Assembly (NCBI RefSeq): GCF_000379685.1
Contig: NZ_KB903249.1
Span: 823,911 to 887,910 of the forward strand
From: Catelliglobosispora koreensis DSM 44566
Lineage (GTDB): Bacteria; Actinomycetota; Actinomycetes; Mycobacteriales; Micromonosporaceae
DNA: 64,000 bases
Direction: 5' to 3'
How positions within the stretch are numbered: the first letter of the stretch is position 1; every line of letters starts with the position of its first letter. Below the pieces are notes generated by a model that did no database searches, was not told the origin of the DNA, and worked only from the letters and a program-made list of their open reading frames with translations. Positions 19,381 to 28,165 of this stretch are shown here, one piece after another. A program made the translations under genes and the position numbers.

Positions 19381-19410
19381 ACCGTTATGGTACTCTAGTC
19401 CCATAACGGT
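19381..19410. promoter_or_regulatory. TetR operator
   Basis: ACCGTTATGG (19381-19390), a 10-bp spacer (TACTCTAGTC), then CCATAACGGT (19401-19410). This perfect inverted repeat lies between the divergent TetR and cupin genes, touching the TetR start codon. The spacer contains -10-like sequence. Confidence 0.85.
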
Positions 19411-19434
19411 TCGCACGGAGGGCAGGCAAGGGCG

Positions 19435-19794
19435 ATGAGCAGTCAAGATCCCACGATCACCGATCCAGGGCTTTACCGGCTGGTCTTCGAAAACGAGCGT
19501 GTCCGGGTCCTGGAATATCGCGATCGCCCAGGCGATCAGACCCATCCACATCGGCACCCCGACAGCGTTATGGTGACGCTCAGCGCGTTCACCCGGCGCG
19601 TCTCCAACGGCGGTCGCGAAGGTGGCCGTGAGGTCGACGTCGAGCTCGCAGCGGGCGAGGTGCGGTGGTTGGGCGCGCAGGAGCACGTCGGCCACAACAT
19701 CGGCGACACGGACACCCACACGATCTTCATCGAGCTCAAGGGCGAGCCGTCCACCACCGACAGTCCACTCGGGCCGGTCGATCCCAGCCTGTAG
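19435..19794 (+). CDS. Cupin-domain protein
   Basis: A 119-residue single cupin. Metal-binding histidines appear in THPHRHPDSVMVTLS; the second cupin motif is around EVRWLGAQEHVGHNIGDTDTHTIFIELKG. The length is normal for small cytoplasmic cupins. It is divergent from the TetR gene and shares its operator, so it is probably the repressor's main target. Small cupins in this context often act on, or bind, the compound sensed by the regulator, but the substrate cannot be inferred. The start ATG at 19435 follows a purine-rich stretch (GGAGGGCAGGCAAGG). Confidence 0.87.
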   Translation: MSSQDPTITDPGLYRLVFENERVRVLEYRDRPGDQTHPHRHPDSVMVTLSAFTRRVSNGGREGGREVDVELAAGEVRWLGAQEHVGHNIGDTDTHTIFIELKGEPSTTDSPLGPVDPSL

Positions 19795-20593
19795 ACGTCA
19801 ACTCGCCGCACCCTTGGCCACCATACAATCGAGGCGCGTCAGCAGATGCCGGGCGATCTGCTCTCCGGTCGTCCACTCCAGAGCGGGACCGGGGCCGACC
19901 GTGCCGCGCATTGGCCGCCGACCGGCAGAAAGGCGCGAGCCTTGCGCGGTGACGTTCAAATTCGCCAGACGCAGAGGATCTGGGTGACCGCATTGCAGCC
20001 TGGCGGCCTAGGCGAACTCGACCGGGTCGGCCGGGTCGTCGACGGCAAACCAACCGGTGAAGTCACCTACGGACTCAAGCCAGGACAAGCACGCGCACTC
20101 AGGTCCGTTCTCAATGCCGCAAGCCTAGGAGGTCGAAGCCGCCACGGCCTCATCCCAGTCGCCCCAGAAATTGCGATGCCAATTGAAAGGCACGGCAGAA
20201 CCACGACCTGGCCTGCGCGACCCCATCATCACGGCAATAGGCCTCGACCCCTCACGTCCTTACTGAGTACACACCCGTATTGATGACGCGTTGAGCCCTT
20301 CCCACGGCCGTTTCGCAAGACGCTTGAGCTCTACTTCACTTGATGGGTTGGGATCGACCGTGGTAGCCACGAACCGTGGCAGGACGCTGCTTTCGAAGCG
20401 GGGAGGGCACAGACCCGGTCGCCAGTAGGGGTGGGGACGTAAATGCCGGTTCCCCAGCAGATGCCCGCAGTGGCACGCAGGTACGCGCCAGGCATGCTCT
20501 GCTCGTCTCTAGCAGCGCCGCCACCGTGCACCCGGAAGCCGCCGCGAGTGAGCACGGTGATTGCTGGGCCCAGCTCGGCTTCTATTGCATCGT
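19795..20593. other. Gene-poor stretch
   Basis: About 800 bp with no convincing gene. A plus-strand frame at 19846-20283 contains WVTALQPGGLGELDRVGRVV and TGEVTYGLKPGQARALRSVL, which look protein-like, but it has no ribosome site and odd ends. It may be a gene remnant. Confidence 0.4.
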
Positions 20594-21233
20594 CTATTTC
20601 GTCGCGCGCCAAGCCTGGGCGCCGTACCAGGCAAAGGCGACCGCGAACATGAGTCGCTGCAGCAGGCCAGCAGCCTGCGGCCAGACGCTCATGCTTAGCG
20701 GGATGAGCACCGAGGCGCCAACGGCGATCCAGTCCAGCAGCAATGGCGAGGACGGCCGCTCTTTGGGGCTGTGGACACTAGCAGCGACGATGCCCAGGGC
20801 GAATGCGAAACCCATCGCCGTAGCGGCGGCAGAATGAAGCAGGTCTTCCATGCAGTCGAACGATCCGCTAGCTGGACGATGCGAAAAGCCGCCGTAGCTG
20901 TCATCAGCGCACCGAAGGCTGCGCGCAGACCGGCACTGGCGCTGCCCCAGCTACCGCCCGAAGCTCTACCAGCATCAACACAGACAGTCCGAAAAGGAGG
21001 AAACCAAGCCGGGCAAGCCACGTGCCAGACAGCGCTTGCGCACCGGATGCGCTGGCGGTGTTGGCAATCCACGAATAGCTAGGCGGCATTAGCGCCGGTG
21101 CCGACGCCAGCGCACTCACCGATGCGAGCAGCCCAGACAACACCAGCGCGGCGCATGAGCGACCCATTGCGCCTTTGCTTTTCGGCTCACTGGCTAGCAC
21201 ACGGGTGGTCTGGCGCATCCACGTCCGAGCCAT
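20594..21233 (-). pseudogene. DUF998-like membrane protein, frameshifted
   Basis: Three minus-strand frames join into one membrane protein. The first (from 21233) has a hydrophobic helix and PSYSWIANTASASGAQALSG, then LARLGFLLFGLSVLMLVELRA, as in DUF998 proteins. The second frame carries GSWGSASAGLRAAFGALMTATAAFRIVQ. The third carries DCMEDLLHSAAATAMGFAFA, then WIAVGASVLIPLSM and a last helix. DUF998 proteins are six-helix membrane proteins of unknown role. Two frameshifts make a full-length product impossible unless the sequence is in error. Confidence 0.65.
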
Positions 21234-21337
21234 AACGTGATCGTCGCGTACTTAGCTGCTTTTACGGCAGGGGCGACGGTCCCACATCACCAACTTGGCC
21301 AGCCGTAGCGTACGTCCACATCGGACTAGAGGCTCGT

Positions 21338-22197
21338 CTATGAGATTCCCGGCCGGATTTTCTCATTGCCGGCGGGCTGAAGGGCGGGGCCAGCGGGCAG
21401 GTTCACCATTAGGAGAACAACCGCTATCAGGTACGCCAGAACGATGAACGGCTCTTGCGGATCGAATGCCGTTGCCCCGGGCACGTCCACCTGCGCCTGG
21501 AAAGCCAGCGCGGTCATGTACTGAGCTGGTGTACCAGGCCGGATATCAGAAGCACAGCCGCTGCGGTGTATCCCCATGCGGCACGGCGCCAGAGCAGAAC
21601 CGCCGCGAGCACGTAGGCCGGCACAAGCAGCGCGAGGTCCAGCACATAGGACAGATGAACGCTGTCAAGGGACTGGACGAGCAAGGTGTCGGCCGGCAGC
21701 TGGCCAGTCAGCGTCAGTCGCAACGAGGAAAACACCCAGAATGCCCCGATGGGCAGCGCCAGCAGTAAAAGGAGAATGCTGACTGTCCTGACCGGAGTGC
21801 GCGGCTGGAAGCTTGCGGCTATGCCTGCGACATTCGTGTTCGCCAGCGTCAGCACCAGTGCGTAGAGGGATGAGGAGAACACAGCCACGTGCAAGAGGAA
21901 GGCGTCGTTAAAGGCTGTCCCAAAAACATAAAACGCGTAGGCATACACGACGTAGGCCAGAGTCCCGGCCCATGCCAGCTGCGCGCGATGCCCGCCCCTG
22001 CGCTCGAAGATGCTGGCAAAAAGCAATGCCGGGGCTGCGATCACTAGATTCACCAGGTCGTAGGCGCGTAATACTGTTTCGGCGGCAAGCGGCTCCCGGT
22101 ACAGGCCGGGCATCAACAATCCTGCAGCCGACGCTACGGCCATGAGCGCTGCCACGACAACGGTCAGTGCTTGCGCCGATTTGAGGTTACGGGACAT
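21338..22197 (-). pseudogene. Multi-helix membrane protein with one frameshift
   Basis: From ATG 22197 (GGTGAG upstream) the protein begins MSRNLKSAQALTVVVAALMA and shows seven or so hydrophobic helices, ending ISGLVHQLST before a stop near 21514. The next frame continues in register with QYMTALAFQAQVDVPG ATAFDPQEPFIVLAYLIAVVLL and ends at 21338. Together about 285 residues. One indel near 21520 separates the two parts. The family is an unnamed actinobacterial membrane protein. It directly follows the universal stress protein fragment on the same strand. Confidence 0.65.
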
Positions 22198-22426
22198 GGG
22201 ACTCACCGTTGTCATGATTATTGCTGGGTACGAGCAGGACGGTGCATTCAGCGTGCACCGCAATGTCCTGGCTGCCCCGGGTTCCGATCACGATCATTTC
22301 GCGTCTAAGCGTGCCGTCAGCCGCGTGGGCCTGCCACAACGCCGCAGTAAGGATGTCTTCGCCGGCGCTGCGGCCAATCCCGCCAACGATGGTGGGCGCT
22401 AGAAACCGAGGTCTCATCAGCTTCAC
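22187..22426 (-). pseudogene. Internally deleted universal stress protein
   Basis: A 79-residue frame with the start of a universal stress protein (APTIVGGIGRSAGEDILTAALWQA) joined after a short linker to its end (REMIVIGTRGSQDIAVHAECTVLLVP). The C-terminal ATP-binding loop of a normal domain (G-2X-G-9X-GS) has lost its middle part. A normal domain is about 140 residues. It compares well with the end of the intact copy at 23356 (VAVHAECTAIVV). It overlaps the start of the next membrane-protein gene. Confidence 0.65.
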
Positions 22427-22640
22427 CTCTTCTGGATTTCACCGTCCCACCAGTGCGCCGCCAGCGGGCAGAGGCATGCGCCCTCCCGCGTCAGGGTCGT
22501 TGGACCCGGCACCGCTTGCCGCACGCGCCCCAGCCCCGGGCGTGATTTTCCAAACGGGCGCTTCAGTGCAGGCCGTTGGTCTTTACGTGCACGGCACGAC
22601 GGCCCTGAGCGCTGGTCAGCGCCGTACGAACACTTGAGGT

Positions 22641-23183
22641 ATGCGAGCTCTTGTTATTTACGAATCCATGTTTGGCAACACCCAGCTGATTGCCAAGGCT
22701 GTTGCCGAAGGCCTAGCCCGCCACGGAAAAGCCGATCTGATCGAGGTCAGCCAGGCAACAGGCCCTCTTCCCGCAGATCTCAGCCTCCTCATCATTGGAG
22801 GCCCGACTCATGCCTTCGGGATGAGCAGAGCCAAGACTCGCGAAAGCGCCGCGCAGCAAGGCACTGGCCCTTTGATATCACCGGGCGAGGGCATCAGAGA
22901 GTGGCTGGAAAACGCACCAAAGATCAGTCCTCAGACGCTGACCGCAAGCTTCGATACCAAAATCGCCAAACCGGCCTGGCTGCCGGGCTCGGCCGCCCGA
23001 AGTGCCATGAAGCGGCTAAAGCGGTTTGGGCTGCCGATCGCAGCGCCGCCGGAAAGCTTCTACGTAAACGACACCACCGGACCGCTAGCCGATGGCGAGC
23101 TAGCTCGCGCGCAGCTGTGGGGCGATACCTTGGGCAGCCTCGCCGCACGCAAGGCCAGCACATCCTCTGGCATCACACCGTAG
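22641..23183 (+). CDS. Flavodoxin-domain protein
   Basis: A 180-residue protein. The FMN phosphate loop is near the N-terminus (VIYESMFGNTQLIAKAVAEGL), followed by SLLIIGGPTHAFGMSR and, later, a lysine-rich segment KPAWLPGSAARSAMKRLKRFG before PPESFYVNDTTGPLADGELARAQLWGD. This type of single-domain flavodoxin is common in actinobacterial DosR-type and stress regions. It probably transfers electrons in the cytoplasm; its redox partner is unknown. The start follows no strong ribosome site (ACACTTGAGGT). Unlike most neighbours it is intact. Confidence 0.85.
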   Translation: MRALVIYESMFGNTQLIAKAVAEGLARHGKADLIEVSQATGPLPADLSLLIIGGPTHAFGMSRAKTRESAAQQGTGPLISPGEGIREWLENAPKISPQTLTASFDTKIAKPAWLPGSAARSAMKRLKRFGLPIAAPPESFYVNDTTGPLADGELARAQLWGDTLGSLAARKASTSSGITP

Positions 23184-23355
23184 CGGGACCGCTGGGCTCT
23201 ACTCGGCCGTGCTGGCTTAAGACGGAAGGTGGCGTCCCGGAATGCTCTTGATGAGGAACGCCAGCCCGGCGCGGTAATCACGACTTCGCACCCGCAGGAC
23301 CAAAAGCCCCATCAATCCACTGTCGATTTTGGAGCCTCAGACTCCAGCTACTGGC

Positions 23356-24186
23356 CTACCTCACCACAGCGACTGGGCAGTGGGCGTGGTGTAGCAGGCT
23401 GTGGCCCACTGAGCCCAGAAGCATCCCTTTGAAACCACCGGTTCCGCGAGCTCCAAGGGCCACGAGTTGCGCTTCGGAGGAAGCCTCGACAAGAGCCGCA
23501 CTTGGGCGGTCCGCGACCAGCCGCAGAGAGAACTTCACCTCTGGGTACTCCTTACGGGCAGGGTCCAGCGCAATACGCAGCGCGTGCCGTTCCGCTGTGT
23601 CGATTTCGCCGAGTGGGTCAGGCCCCGGCCGCCAGGCCCGGACCGCCACCACGTCACAGCCGCGCGCACTCGCCTCAGCGAAACCGAATTCAGCTGCCCG
23701 CTGTGAATATACGGATTCGTCCACACCAACAACTACTGGCAGCGGACCATCCGGCGTGGATTTGCCGCCGCGCACGACGATGGCGGTGCATTCTGCATGC
23801 ACCGCAACAGAAGCACTGGTAGACCCGATGAGCATTCCAGAGAAGTATCCCATCCCCCGTGATCCGGTTACTACCATGCCAGCGGACTTGGAGAGCCGGC
23901 AAAGCGCTCCGGTCGCGGATCCGTCCAAAATGGAGACTTCTCCGGTGTACCCGGTGGCAGCCTTGGCGTCCGAGGCGAGTTTGGCGGCGATGTCGAGACG
24001 CTCTTGGCCGCTGAGCCACCCAATGTCGCCTGGAGCGACGTATACCGGCCACTCGATAGCATGAACAACCTGCAGTTGCGCGTCACGCAGAGCCGCTTCA
24101 CGCATAGCCCACGCCAGCGCCTGATCGGCTCCCGGCGATCCGTCATAGCCTGCCACAATCGGCCCGGCCAGCTTAAGCCCGTCCAT
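23356..24186 (-). CDS. Tandem universal stress protein
   Basis: A 276-residue protein with two UspA domains. The first begins PIVAGYDGSPGADQALAWAM and ends GSRGMGYFSGMLIGSTSASV, the G-2X-G-9X-G(S/T) ATP-binding loop. The second begins PVVVGVDESVYSQRAAEFGF and ends GARGTGGFKGMLLGSVGHSL. The arrangement equals the mycobacterial DosR-regulon Usp proteins, which bind ATP and influence growth arrest under hypoxia. A DosR-like box lies 35 bp upstream. It is the only intact Usp in a region with two further Usp remnants. Confidence 0.92.
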   Translation of the reverse strand: MDGLKLAGPIVAGYDGSPGADQALAWAMREAALRDAQLQVVHAIEWPVYVAPGDIGWLSGQERLDIAAKLASDAKAATGYTGEVSILDGSATGALCRLSKSAGMVVTGSRGMGYFSGMLIGSTSASVAVHAECTAIVVRGGKSTPDGPLPVVVGVDESVYSQRAAEFGFAEASARGCDVVAVRAWRPGPDPLGEIDTAERHALRIALDPARKEYPEVKFSLRLVADRPSAALVEASSEAQLVALGARGTGGFKGMLLGSVGHSLLHHAHCPVAVVR

Positions 24187-24220
24187 GAAACGCAGCGTAT
24201 GGCGGGAACGGAGGATAGTG

Positions 24221-24240
24221 TCAGAGCCTTAAGTCCCGCT
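24221..24240 (-). promoter_or_regulatory. DosR/DevR-like binding box
   Basis: On the minus strand the site reads AGCGGGACTTAAGGCTCTGA. It has an intact GGGACTTAAG left half and core of the known DosR palindrome and a weaker right half. It lies 35 bp before the tandem Usp gene. The match is by eye. Confidence 0.5.
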
Positions 24241-24380
24241 TGGCTGGGACACCCCCTTCGGGGGCCGGTGACGGACGGGCCTACCCTGCAGCAGGGGCGT
24301 TCAAGGCGCTACGCACCAGCAGCATCGATCGTTGGAATGCCCGAACAATCCCTGCGCGGAGCTTGCACTGTCAGTGCCCG

Positions 24381-24926
24381 ATGATGTCGGCAGAACTATC
24401 GGCTCGCCTTGGCGAAATCCCAGCTGGACGGTCTGCCGTCGTGCACTGCGCAGGCGGCTACCGATCCTCGGTCGCGGCCAGCCTGCCGCGCCATCACGGC
24501 CACACCGACGCGTCTGACCTCCTTGGCGGGTATGCGGCCTGGAAAGCACCTTCGCCACGGCCAGCTAAGACAGGAAAGAACCATGACAACCATGACCTGA
24601 CGGAAGATACATTCCCTAGCACGGTCAAGCGTGAAGGCATCGTCCTGGTCGACTGGTGGGCCGGATGGTGCGGGCCCTGCCGCGCTTTCGCACCCGTTTT
24701 CCTAAGGGCCAGCATCCATCACGACGATGTCGTGTTCGCAAAGATTGACACCGAAGCGCAGCCGCGGCTCGCAGCCGCCGCTCAGATCCGCTCAATCCCT
24801 ACGCTGATGGCATTCCGCAACGGAATCCTCGTTTACAGCCAGCCCGGCGCGCTCCCACCGGCCGCGCTTGAACAACTTATTTCCGCTGTCCGCGAATTGG
24901 ACCCGCACCAGGCGCAGGCCGCGTAA
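24381..24926 (+). CDS. Rhodanese half fused to thioredoxin by frameshift
   Basis: From ATG 24381 the frame encodes a rhodanese half (VVHCAGGYRSSVAASLPRH, GHTDASDLLGGYAAWKA), a short linker, then a full thioredoxin (TEDTFPSTVKREGIVLVDWW, active site WCGPC, cis-Pro segment IRSIPTLMAF). Just before the thioredoxin there is an out-of-frame ATG (24583) with GGAAAGAA upstream, reading MTTMT and then a stop. Adding one C would give MTTMTLTEDTF, a normal thioredoxin start. So the thioredoxin gene lost one base at codon 5 and is now only in frame with the rhodanese. The frame is open further upstream, but not rhodanese-like. It may make a chimera, or nothing useful. Confidence 0.75.
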   Translation: MMSAELSARLGEIPAGRSAVVHCAGGYRSSVAASLPRHHGHTDASDLLGGYAAWKAPSPRPAKTGKNHDNHDLTEDTFPSTVKREGIVLVDWWAGWCGPCRAFAPVFLRASIHHDDVVFAKIDTEAQPRLAAAAQIRSIPTLMAFRNGILVYSQPGALPPAALEQLISAVRELDPHQAQAA

Positions 24927-24952
24927 CGCCAGAGAAACCAGGAGCTTAAACG

Positions 24953-25126
24953 ATGTGCCAGCGAACAACCTGCCGCACTTGCGGCAAAGCCACCTACCGT
25001 GGCTGCGGAAACCACGTCGAGCAGGTACTCGCCGGAGTGCCCAAGTCGCAGCGCTGCGCTGGCAACTGCCATCCCACCCAGAAAGAGCCCGGCAGCGGAT
25101 TCTGGTCACGACTGCGTCGCCGGTAA
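24953..25126 (+). CDS. Small Cys-rich protein, 57 residues
   Basis: A short gene 26 nt after the thioredoxin frame. AGGAG (24940-24944) lies 8 nt before ATG. The product begins MCQRTTCRTCGKATYRGCGN and has cysteines at 2, 7, 10, 18, 35 and 39 and a basic end (SRLRRR). The pattern C-x2-C-G-K-x-T-x3-GCG-x-H is one I recognise from small conserved actinobacterial proteins of unknown function that may bind zinc or a redox metal. Its position suggests co-transcription with thioredoxin. Confidence 0.7.
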   Translation: MCQRTTCRTCGKATYRGCGNHVEQVLAGVPKSQRCAGNCHPTQKEPGSGFWSRLRRR

Positions 25127-25801
25127 CGCGAATTGCAGGACCGGCGGAGTACCGGCGTCAACGGTCGAGGAATTGGCCCAGGCCATAGAACACCGTGACC
25201 CAGCACCCCAGCGTGCACAGAACGAAGATGGACAGGACTGCGCCTGCCATCGCGGTAATCCGCCAGGTGTCAGCCCGCATGGTTGCAGGCTAGGCCGGGA
25301 CCAAGACTGGGCCCAGGGCTGAAAGTCCCCTCGTGGCCGCGATAGACGCGGGCCGAAGCACGAAATGACACCCGTCGGCCGGTGATCATGAGTTTCGCTC
25401 GGCGGTACCCATCTTGATGATGGTGGGTCATGCAGCTCGGCTGCCTTTCCACTTTCCGTCTGCTACTTGCTTATGGCCTTGTCGGCGGGTGCCACCTTCA
25501 GATTCTCCCACCGGGCACCTAATGGCTAGGGCCGAAGGTCCGCTTTAAGCCGCTGGGCTGTTGTCGCAGCGCGTCAACCCTTTCTGGCGAGGTCGACAGC
25601 CTGCCCGAGCGTCTGGCCGCAGAACCAGTTGCACCTAAACCCGTAGCTGGCGGGACCCTCCTGCCGCCGCCGGGCGACTATCGGGCGGCAGTACCGGCTT
25701 CCAGCGGCGGGAAGCCGACCGCGGGCGGGAGCCGTACGGTGCGGAACCCTAGGACGGCAAGTGGGTCCACGCCCCGTGCTCGCCAGATCGCATCCGTGCG
25801 A
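25127..25801. other. Gene-poor stretch
   Basis: No gene found. A DosR-like degenerate motif (GGGCCGAAGGTCCG, 25529-25542) is present with no intact gene after it. Confidence 0.4.
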
Positions 25802-26005
25802 TCACGACGGGCAGCCTGCATGATTGATCAGTGCATGACCCGTGGAGCCGAGCAATAGGCCGGTGAAGCCGCCGAGCCCGACGGCTGCGATGAGGGGAGC
25901 GTGAAAACGTGTGGCGATGCCGGCGTATTTCTTGACCTTCTCGTTGACGGCATCGGCGAGACGGCCAGTGTGTACTGGCCCGGCAATCTCGCTTGGCGGG
26001 GCCAA
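25802..26005 (-). pseudogene. Universal stress protein C-terminal remnant
   Basis: The last 67 residues of a Usp domain remain: LADAVNEKVKKYAGIATRFH, then VGLGGFTGLLLGSTGHALINHAGCP. This is the ATP loop and final strand of the second domain in tandem Usps (compare GGFKGMLLGSVGHSLLHHAHCP in the intact copy). The usual ending VVV is lost through a shift giving PS and a stop. No N-terminal part is found upstream; instead an MMPL remnant on the other strand begins there. Confidence 0.7.
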
Positions 26006-26039
26006 TTGAGTATGCAGTGGCCTTGGTGATTCCCCTGGG

Positions 26040-26305
26040 CGGCCAAAGCGGTCGGCCAGAACGGCAAATTCGTAGCCGTTATCACCACGGCTGCGGGCCT
26101 GATTGTGGTGGTGTTCGCGGGGTTCGCCGCAGGCGACCTGCTCATCATCAAGCAGCTCGGGGTGGGGCTGGCGATCGCGGTGCTGCTGGATGCCACCCTG
26201 ATCCGCCTGCTGTTAACGCCAGCGCTGATGACGTTGTTGAAGGAACGCAACTGGGCCGGGCCAGCCTTCGCACAACGGGCCAGCCGCAAACTCTGGCACT
26301 ACTGA
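26040..26305 (+). pseudogene. MMPL transporter C-terminal remnant
   Basis: The frame reads NGKFVAVITTAAGLIVVVFA, GFAAGDLLIIKQLGVGLAIA and VLLDATLIRLLLTPALMTLL, then KERNW. This is the last two transmembrane helices of MMPL/RND-type exporters, where VLLDATLIR is a family hallmark. The preceding 600 or more residues are missing. A convergent peptidase gene follows 17 nt later. Confidence 0.75.
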
Positions 26306-26322
26306 CCCTGTGCTGGCGTGCC

Positions 26323-27909
26323 TCAACCTTGAGGCACGCCAGCTGTTTCACTGCACCGGGATACCGTTTCGAGGGCGAGGCCGGCTTGGGTCCAGTCGCG
26401 TTTGCCGCCGGTATAGCGGCGCACATTTGTATAACCGAGCAGGGACAGATGGCGGGCTACTCGAAGCGAGGCGTCGCATCCGGCGTCGCCGCAGTACGCG
26501 GCGATCGGTGCGCCCTTGTCTGGCAGGAGTTGTGGGGCGAGTTCGGCGACGCGGCGTGGCCGGATGTTGAGTGCACCAGGTAGATGCCCTCGGGCGTAGA
26601 CGTCTTCCGGCAGGGCCTCCACCGCAACGATTTCGCCGTCCCGGAGCAGTTGGGCGAGCTCATCACGGCCGATCTCGTGTATTGCCGTTTCGGGCGGCGA
26701 GGCCGCAAGCTTGTCCACGGTGGACAGCAGGAGCCGGACCGCTGCCACAAGGACTTCAGGCTGGACCCGGTCGGGAGTTTCGGCGGGGGTTTGGTAGCCG
26801 GGCATCCCCATACCGATCCCGACAGTGGGCAGTCCTGCGGCAGTGTAGCGGCGGTTGTCTGAGCGCATCGCCTGCGCCCGCAACGGCATCCCGGTCTGCC
26901 GGGCCGCCTGATCCAGCGCGACAAGGAGGCGGTGCGCGGGGCCGCCGGCCTCCACCACCGCAGGCTTATCCAATGCCGCCGCCCCATCGAGATTAATCAC
27001 AAACGTGCCCGCCGGGACGTGTGGTGCGTGGCGGGCCGATCCGTGCAGGCCGCTTTCCTCCCCGTCAAGCAGCGCCACCGCCACACCAACGTGCGGGTGG
27101 GTTGCGGCGAGAATCCGGGCGGCTACGGCAACGGCCGCGACTCCGCTGGCGTTGTCGCACGCGGCTGGATGCCGCAGCCCGTTTGGGTCGTCACCGACAC
27201 CGTCAAAATGGGCCGTCAGCAGAACGGATACCTGGCCCGGCTGAGCAACACCGAAGACACCATGGACATTGACGGCGGTGATATCCCTGGGGCGCAACGG
27301 AACCGACGCACCCAGCTCTGCGCCGCCCTGCATAGCGGCGGTGGTCATCTGCTGCTGAATATCGGTACGCACCGAAACCACTGGCAGGGCGGCGGTCGGC
27401 GGGCCGCCGACCATTTTCGGCATCCAGCCACCGTCATCGACACCCCTGGGGACCACTACGCCCAGCGCCCCTTGGGCTGCCGCCTGCGCGGCACGTTCGG
27501 CGGCGTACTCGCTGTCAAGCAGCCACACCCCAGCCGGATCGCCGCTGCCCATTAGGCGCAGCAGGCCGGTGGCCAGCTGCGGCAGGTAGGTGGAGGCGAG
27601 ATGCTCGGCGAATTCCCGCCGGTGCACCAGGCCCCAGCGGCTGGCGCCGTCTGTCCAAGACAGAACCGGTGTCACATCGAGGGTTCGCACGGCCCCCGTG
27701 ACCGCGAACTCGTCCACCGTCACCGCCGCACCAAGGGATTCCAGATGGGTGGCCAGCCACTGGGCTGCGGCGTGCCCGCCCGATGTTCCGGCCTGCCTGC
27801 CGGCGAAGTCATCGGCGGCAAGCCGGGCGACGACCTCCATCATCCGGTCCGCGGACGGTTCGGCAGATCCGCTGGAGTGCAACGGTTCACCAGTCGCTGT
27901 GGCGGTCAT
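26323..27909 (-). CDS. M28-family peptidase with C-terminal rhodanese domain
   Basis: A 528-residue protein. The start ATG at 27909 overlaps the TGA of the preceding Cys-pair gene by one base (TGATG), showing translational coupling. A PA-type insert is followed by the M28 metallopeptidase core: LLTAHFDGVGDDP and HPAACDNASG (His and bridging Asp), ALLDGEESGLHGS (catalytic Glu), and later ligands in VINLDGAAA. After about residue 420 a rhodanese domain follows: IVAVEALPEDVYARGHLPGA, active-site loop YCGDAGCDASLRVARHL, and YTNVRRYTGGKRDW. No signal peptide is seen, so it is probably cytoplasmic. The fusion is unusual. It ends an ArsR-permease operon, so it may act on a thiol or metal(loid) conjugate. 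Confidence 0.85.
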   Translation of the reverse strand: MTATATGEPLHSSGSAEPSADRMMEVVARLAADDFAGRQAGTSGGHAAAQWLATHLESLGAAVTVDEFAVTGAVRTLDVTPVLSWTDGASRWGLVHRREFAEHLASTYLPQLATGLLRLMGSGDPAGVWLLDSEYAAERAAQAAAQGALGVVVPRGVDDGGWMPKMVGGPPTAALPVVSVRTDIQQQMTTAAMQGGAELGASVPLRPRDITAVNVHGVFGVAQPGQVSVLLTAHFDGVGDDPNGLRHPAACDNASGVAAVAVAARILAATHPHVGVAVALLDGEESGLHGSARHAPHVPAGTFVINLDGAAALDKPAVVEAGGPAHRLLVALDQAARQTGMPLRAQAMRSDNRRYTAAGLPTVGIGMGMPGYQTPAETPDRVQPEVLVAAVRLLLSTVDKLAASPPETAIHEIGRDELAQLLRDGEIVAVEALPEDVYARGHLPGALNIRPRRVAELAPQLLPDKGAPIAAYCGDAGCDASLRVARHLSLLGYTNVRRYTGGKRDWTQAGLALETVSRCSETAGVPQG

Positions 27910-28106
27910 CAGCAGCACCCGGCCGGTTCCGCGGCTGGTTCGCAACAGGCGCTGGCGGTGCTGACCGCTGGGCTGGCGCAGCAGGCGGAGGAGTCGGTGG
28001 CCTCCGCTGTGGAGCAGCAGCCGTTGGGGTCGGCGGGCGGTTTGAGGGCGGCGAACGGGTCGCCGGCGAACCCGCCGGACAAAGTAGTGGTGTGTTCGGT
28101 GGTCAT
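27909..28106 (-). CDS. Cys-pair miniprotein, 65 residues
   Basis: A 65-residue protein with four vicinal cysteine pairs, at 30-31, 42-43, 54-55 and 64-65 (NGCCST, SACCASP, SACCEP, AGCC at the C-terminus). The spacing is regular: 12, 12 and 10 residues. The rest is Ala/Pro/Ser/Thr-rich and probably disordered. Vicinal thiols bind As(III), Hg(II), Cu(I) and similar soft metals. Its stop overlaps the start of the M28-rhodanese gene. Upstream on the same strand is a permease whose central loop has the same CC pattern. I know no named family. A chaperone or carrier for the permease cargo is the simplest inference. Confidence 0.7.
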   Translation of the reverse strand: MTTEHTTTLSGGFAGDPFAALKPPADPNGCCSTAEATDSSACCASPAVSTASACCEPAAEPAGCC

Positions 28107-28165
28107 GGTGTCTCCCGTGAGGTCGAAATTTTTCCAGGTGGCTTAAGGGATTGGCGGTATCTGGT

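Noticed and set aside
19846..20283. 145-codon plus-strand frame
   Set aside because: One protein-like segment but no ribosome site and implausible ends; kept only as a possible remnant.
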